Source: Volvox africanus (Eukaryota; Chlorophyta; Chlorophyceae; Chlamydomonadales; Volvocaceae). From it: a stretch of DNA of 64,000 nucleotides. Of the stretch, positions 58,701-64,000 are shown in pieces (the first letter of the stretch is position 1; each line of letters begins with the position of its first letter). The stretch lies in assembly GCA_030268105.1 (NCBI GenBank), contig BSDZ01000116.1, positions 124,001-188,000 on the forward strand, read 5' to 3'. The notes under the pieces are model-generated. The model made no database searches, had not been told where the DNA came from, and saw nothing but the letters and a program-made list of their open reading frames with translations. Both the position numbers and the translations under genes were made by a program.

Positions 58701-59017
58701 GTTTAGCAAACAATTGCTCCCGCCTCATCACCTCAAGCACGAACACGTCAAGCAGATGCTCCAGGTGCTCCTCACGCGTTTTGGAATAAACCAAAATGTC
58801 ATCCAAATAGCAGACCACGAACCTGTCGATAAACGGACTAAACATGCGGTCCATAACCGCCTTGAACGTCGCGGGTGCGTTAGTCAGCCCAAACGACAAG
58901 ACCGTGTACTCGAAGTGACCAAAGGGCATCCGAAAAGTGGTTTTCGGAATGTCAGACGCAGCGATGCGGATCTGGTTGTATCCCTATTGCAAGTCAATCG
59001 AGCTAAAATAAGCCGAG
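55711..59017 (-). mobile_element. Chromovirus D (minus), 5'-truncated
   Basis: 3' LTR 55711-56556 (846 bp, a diverged family with the same termini), purine-tract complement at 56557, and Pol remnant to 59017. Homology stops abruptly in RT, and non-element sequence begins. No 5' LTR or gag, so no right-hand target duplication. Confidence 0.88.
56616..59017 (-). pseudogene. pol: D Pol remnant: RT to chromodomain, many lesions
   Basis: Recognisable in order on the minus strand: RT ([11 protein letters not shown], about 58800), RNase H (TDHKPL, about 58170), integrase finger and core (57860-57350), integrase C-terminus and chromodomain (57080-56616). There are numerous frameshifts and small indels, plus a deletion at about 57090 joining the integrase C-terminal region to VLLLSTKN. 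It is the most decayed of the larger elements. Confidence 0.88.
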
Positions 59018-62000
59018 GGAGCACCTACCTAGGCATAAGGTAAGGTTGGCTTCTCCCATTGTAACTATAAATATCATGTATATCATTTATATTATTGTCT
59101 GCATATTATTATATTTAATTGAGAAAGCAACCAAGCATCCATTACATGCAAGTACACATGTGCATGTGCTTGTATATGTACCTCTCACTTAAGCTCATAA
59201 ACTGGACGTTCCGTAACGTTCCAAGCAAGCAACACTGAAGCAAGGTGCAGCGATACCAGTGTACGTGGGTTAAGTTGATTTATATTTATCACCGATTATC
59301 ATGCTTGGCAGATTGGGTATTCGTGCGTGTCGTCCTTCAGCACATGCATGCGGCTGTATTAATATTGCCCCAAAAAAGCATGCAATATCCGAGACACCTG
59401 CGGAGTGCAAGGTGAATGGCGTACACATAGGGCACGTTTTTGGCTATCAGGCAGTATGTAGCGAAAGATTTTCTTGGTGTGGGTACGTGTGAGACATGCA
59501 CTGTTCTGTGACCACAGCAGAATTGTGTTAGCAGAAAGGTGAAGATCCATTCCACCCTCTGTCACGGCGACAGATTGACCTCCCTTATCTGGGAACGGCC
59601 GCGGCTCAGCAACCCGTCGACGGTTCATTCCATCCAGTTTTCGATTTTGGGGATTGCATGCTGAGCTGGCAATCCGTATGTAAACACCGTGCAAACACAG
59701 TGCGGTGCTGGCGGGCTATGGGCGAATGGGCTGTAGTCCTCTTGTGGCAGTCGATCTGTCCTTATTCCAAATGTTCAACGATGCTTAATCAAATAAATGC
59801 GACCTAGACAGCTCATTTTGTGACAGAACCAGGAGATTAGGCCAGGTTCGCGGTCTGTATGAGCCAGTAGCAGGACAGACGATCCGATCAAAACTATTGT
59901 AAACCATAAATTCCGCCTTGCATAGCTGGACAGTTAGAAGCAGCGCTTAATTATCGCCTCATACTTGACCTTTACATGCTATTGAATTGTTTCAGGGAAA
60001 ACTGGAGCCGATGGACCTTCCTAGACCCAAAGTATCCGTACGCAGCAGGGGAGACTCTCCCCTGATATACAGGGCGTCGTGAAGGGGAAGTTCGTCATTG
60101 ATTGTGACCTCCATGTTCCTCAACGTTTTCACATTATTGTGTAATTTTCAAAGCCCATTAATTAACCTGCCCGAAGGTGCATTTTGAGGCAGTCAACGCA
60201 AAATGGCTGCCGTACGGACGCAGTGGCCCAGCTGTCGGGTCTAATGGTACCATCAAAGCTGTACGAGGCTGTTGTTACAAATATAAACAGGCGCGGATTG
60301 CGCGCAGTGGCTATGTATGCTATCTTCAAGATCAGTAAGCCTGCGGACCACGGCCTAGAGAACTTGAGGACCGTCCCCTGTTGCTTGTTGAAGCGCATTC
60401 CAAGACTGCATACAGAAACCAAATCGGCAAGCTTTACCTACGCTCAGGCATCGACAAGCCAAATAAATTGACACTCCATCAGCCCCCCACTTTCTTAAAT
60501 TCCGCTTTCCAGCGATGGATCCTAAGCCTCTTGCCCTTTACGAGCCAAGATTGTCTATGTTTCGAGCCATGGGAACGGGGAAGGAAGCGAGGGCAGTGCC
60601 ATGCACCCACTCCCAACCCGTCCCTGCCAGCGGTCCATACGTCATTCAAGCGTCTTTCTTTGCTCCGGTATGTAAGCAAGCAAATCTTTGTACTCCTCAT
60701 TACGATAGTGTATATCATCCAAGCGCAGACGTCTCCAAAGAACAGATATAAATATGTACCCTTCCAATATGGACGCCCAAGACGATGAGGCAAAGATGGA
60801 ACTGAATCTGTACACCGCATGAACGCAAGCGGATGCGCACTATGCCTCCTAATTAGTGGTGACTGAGCGACACCCTCATATCTGCCTCATCACCTACACA
60901 GGCAGTTGTGAACCAGCAAAGAACAATTGCGACGTTTATGATTAATCCATGTCGAGGACATCGGCACCAAGGTAACAGCAGCAAGCAAAATAAAACCCGC
61001 AGCAGCGGAAAGACACGCAGACGCAGCCGTTGGTAATTTGCGAGTCATTTGGAAACCGCGAACGTTTCGGCACGGCGAGCTGAAAAGTGCCTACACGACG
61101 GACCACAGTAACGTGAAGAGAACGACCGGATCATCGAGCATGCAACGCATCGAGACCGCCGACACGTGTTTCTTCCACGGGATCGGCCCAGTTGAACCCG
61201 GTCATTGTGGCTGGCAATCTTGGGCCAAAGCATCGAATGGCGAATACGACCAGAATCGCCATGCACGGCATCCACGGCAGAAGTGCGTCGTTCAGGCAGC
61301 GTTATCACAGCTGCCGCACTACAATTTATCCTTTCAATCTCCAGAGATCAAGCCCGATACGGCGGAGCTAGGTGGATTAGCATGCCTTGCTCAATGCTTT
61401 AAGCCCACTACCTAACACGACCGGATAAGGACATGCCTGCAGGTCCTAAAGCGTGGGAAAGATCGACGGAGTATGAACGACCGGTGGGGCGTTCAAAAGA
61501 ACCCCATGCTGCCAAGCATACACTCATCTCTAAAAGGATGGAACCTCCTGTCAAGCGGGATGGCACTCCCGCCCGCGGCCTTGTATACACAGCCAAATCG
61601 TGCGAAGACCAAACTTTCTTCATTCAAGGCGTACACCTTCCGCCCCGATGTCCATTTTGGCGCCATAGCTTCAGCATGCTCCTTCCATTCAGCTATCGTG
61701 CTTGTCGCGCTCCCCCTCCCTGGAGAAGCACATGTGAAAAACACGCCCATGGAAACTTTTTGCAGCGAAAGCAGTGGGGACAAGCGGCCGCAAGCTCTGT
61801 GCCAACACCTAGCTACTTGTCGTAAGAAGCCTCTACACTACCTCAGATAACTGGCGGGCGACCGTGACCATACCATTCGCAAACCAATCATCGCACCTCT
61901 CCAACGCGTGGTGAATGCCCCAACAGTCATACAGCATGTTGTAACTGCCAGCTTGGATTTAATGGGCGCAAAGGACAGCGGCTACCACGGACTTCACGCC

Positions 62001-62153
62001 TTTATGTGCGCACCGACAACGCACCAAACCGCGCACCAAACCTGCAGCACTGCACCTTTTAAAAGAAAGGCGGATCACAGGGCTCGGCCTACACATATGC
62101 AGCCTCAACGCATCTTAATGCACAGGCAAGGGAAACACAAGGCTCCCCGCATA
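59018..62153. other. Intergenic region, nothing recognisable
   Basis: About 3.1 kb separates the transposon island from the Pumilio gene. Short frames exist on both strands (up to about 135 codons), but none shows a domain, and no LTR or LINE similarity is seen. The part next to 62153 is expected to hold the Pumilio 3' UTR. Confidence 0.6.
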
Positions 62154-64000
62154 TTAATGCGCCTCGAGAACAGCAGGGGGCTCTGGCGACTCCTCTTTCT
62201 CAAGACCCACAACGCCCGAACAGGGTCGGTCCACAGCTGCTGCTCCCCCGTCTGAAGACGTCGACGACACCACCTGCACCTTCGTTGCCACACTTCCCAT
62301 GTATCCTCCCTCCCCGAGTCCCGAGGACACCGGCGGAGTGGTGGGCGCAGGCGGCTGCGAATTGAAGCCGCCATCAGAGCTCATGCTGCCATCGACGACT
62401 GCCATCGACACGGAGGCACCGCTGCCAAAGGCCACTGCATCTTCGCCTCCTGTGCCAGTGGTTGACGCGACAACGGCAGTTGTCGTTAATGCTGTCGCTG
62501 CTGTTAGGGAGCCCAATCGACCCCCGACAGCAGCCGCAGCAGCAGCCAGCGCCTCATCATCCGGCAGCAGCCGTCCCTTGGCATGTGTTTGATAGCGGGT
62601 CCCTGCCGACAGCAACTTCTCCACGCGAGCAACGATGTGCTTGCCATATGTAAAGCGCTTGAGCGCATGTAGCTGCTGCCGAACTCTGGCCAGCATAGCC
62701 TCCCTTTGGTCATCCGTGCAAACCTCCAGCACCTTTTGCACGACATAATTGCCAAACTGATCTTTCATCATGGCCTGCACGGGGTCCTGCAGCCGGCCAT
62801 TACGCAAAAGTGCAAGGGGAAAAGTGCGAGGTGATTAGGGAGGTATCAGCGAGTCATTTTGGAGTCAGCAAACACATTATGGCAAGAGGAGAACAAAGCC
62901 ATGCAGATATGGCTTAACAATATTTGGAGCTTCTAAAACGAGTAGCAGTCCCCGCTGGCATAAACCGGACCAAAAGAGCAAAACAGGCCCTAATCAGCCC
63001 CATCAATGATATACCTCCACTTCCATGTCGCCATCCACGCCGCCTGCCGCCGCCGCCTGCTGCATTTGGAGGGCCTGTGCGCCTAACATGCGATTGATGA
63101 GCAGGTCTCGGTCAGTGACGCTGCCGTAGGTCAGGCACTTTTCAATTACGTTACTCGCAAACTTATGCATCGATAACTGCACCACGCGGTTCGCAAGACT
63201 GCTTGTTATTGACGATCGCTCCTCTGGTGCGCCCCGTTCCAAGACGTGTTGAATGACATAATTACCGTACTGATCCTGCGTAAGCTGTATGGCCGAGCTG
63301 AGGATATCGGTCATGACCGCCTCGCGGCGCCGCTGGTCCCGCACATGCTCTAGAATGCGTTGAATGATACGGCAGCCAAAGGGGTGGGTGGACAGAGCCA
63401 CCACGCACATGAGGAAGTGGTCCAAGAGGCCCACGATGCGGTGCGTCGGCACACACTCTATGCACTTCTGAATGACGTGGTTGCCATTCTGATCACGGAC
63501 GCAGCGCATGATATGACCCTCCAGCTCCGAGACCAACTCAACCTGCTGCTCCTCCGTGAACACCTCGAGCGCCTTCTGTACGACACGACAGCCGTACATC
63601 TGCAAGCTCAACTGCAACACATGACCGTGCAGTGCCTTTGCAACGCGTGCACGATGTTCTTGTGAACCTGTGAAACAGGGATGCGGGATGCACGTTGGTA
63701 AGGTGAGAGATTCGCTGAAGTTTGGACAGTCGTTTTGAAGCATGTCATTTTACCTGCAGATATCTATCGGACTTTAACTAACGCCACTGAGGCTGAGAAA
63801 GTGTCTAGCAATTTCCGATGCGTTAGTACCCTGGATTAATGATAAGTCCCCGGTAATTTCCTACCATGCTCGAGAAACTTCTGCACTACATAGTTGCCGA
63901 ACACGTCCGTCATGAGGTGCAGGATGCGCGGCAGCACTTCGCTGAACGCTGCATCCAGGTCGTCTGGGTTTACGCCCTCCAACTTCTGCACCAAGGAAAG
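62154..64000 (-). CDS. PUM: Pumilio-family RNA-binding protein, 3' part (partial)
   Basis: Three exons on the minus strand: 64000-63865 (continues beyond the window), 63667-63015 and 62786-62154. They are joined by GT-AG introns of 197 bp (63864-63668) and 228 bp (63014-62787), and the frame is kept at both joins ([24 protein letters not shown]). Seven PUM repeats are visible: [56 protein letters not shown], matching repeats 2-8 of the eight-repeat homology domain. A conserved [14 protein letters not shown] end follows, then an Ala/Ser/Gly-rich tail of about 150 residues. Such proteins bind 3' UTR motifs and repress or destabilise mRNA in the cytoplasm. Confidence 0.93.

Noticed and set aside
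61433..61825. 130-codon plus-strand frame and neighbouring frames as genes
   Set aside because: No recognisable domain, several overlapping competing frames, and no splice or start context I could support.
53108..62153. Continuation of the LINE (reverse transcriptase) right of the rearranged block
   Set aside because: I looked for it between F, G, D and the Pumilio gene and found only LTR-element or unplaced sequence.
63003..63743. Reading the middle Pumilio frame as one exon ending at 63003
   Set aside because: The last residues run through a GTATAT donor and the first ones come from intron sequence. Splicing at 63667 and 63015 gives uninterrupted PUM repeats.

Overview
The window is eukaryotic nuclear DNA. 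The evidence is a multi-exon Pumilio-family gene with GT-AG introns, an intron-containing tRNA-Leu(CAA)-like gene, a LINE, and many Ty3/gypsy LTR retrotransposons with a C-terminal chromodomain (chromovirus type). I cannot name the organism. About 52 kb of the 64 kb is a nested, rearranged transposon island; recognisable host genes are limited to the tRNA-like genes on the left and the Pumilio gene at the right edge.

Layout. 1-6300 is a 3285-bp direct tandem duplication; each copy holds a solo LTR, a tRNA-Leu-like gene and a TCTA/TCTC microsatellite. A LINE starts exactly at 6301 in the second copy. It is split into four pieces (6301-7210, 22023-22400, 29794-30414, 31253-31744). Three LTR insertions with perfect 5-bp target duplications separate them, and removing each one restores the LINE reading frame: A1 (7211-22017, minus, itself hosting A2 at 13693-21155, plus), B (22401-29788, plus) and a solo LTR (30415-31247). 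From 31745 to 53107 lies a complex block: a 690-bp-arm palindrome, a minus-strand element C whose 3' LTR carries a captured gag-protease segment, and three tandem 3987-bp units of a pol-less derivative. Then come fragments F (53108-54892), G (54893-55372) and D (55711-59017), about 3.1 kb with nothing recognisable, and the 3' part of the Pumilio gene (62154-64000, minus).

Element biology. The elements share LTRs of about 815-860 bp with TGTTGT...ACAACA ends, a primer site resembling the complement of initiator tRNA-Met, a purine tract, Gag with a zinc knuckle, and Pol ordered unknown domain - protease (DTGAS) - RT (YLDD) - RNase H - integrase - chromodomain. Three features look unusual. (1) A small spliced ORF ('ORF0') precedes gag, with an 88-nt first exon in every copy where I could measure it. 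(2) Gag and Pol are in one frame separated by a single UAG, suggesting stop-codon readthrough. (3) A roughly 180-residue domain between Gag and protease looks like a degenerate adenine-methyltransferase-like fold.

Most striking is the 3987-bp array. Each unit has an inverted LTR plus primer site, bounded by inverted 5-bp duplications (ATGAA/TTCAT). This is the arrangement expected if retrotransposon cDNA integrated into itself to make an inverted circle, which then entered the chromosome as a tandem array. No complete, undamaged element is present; B comes closest.
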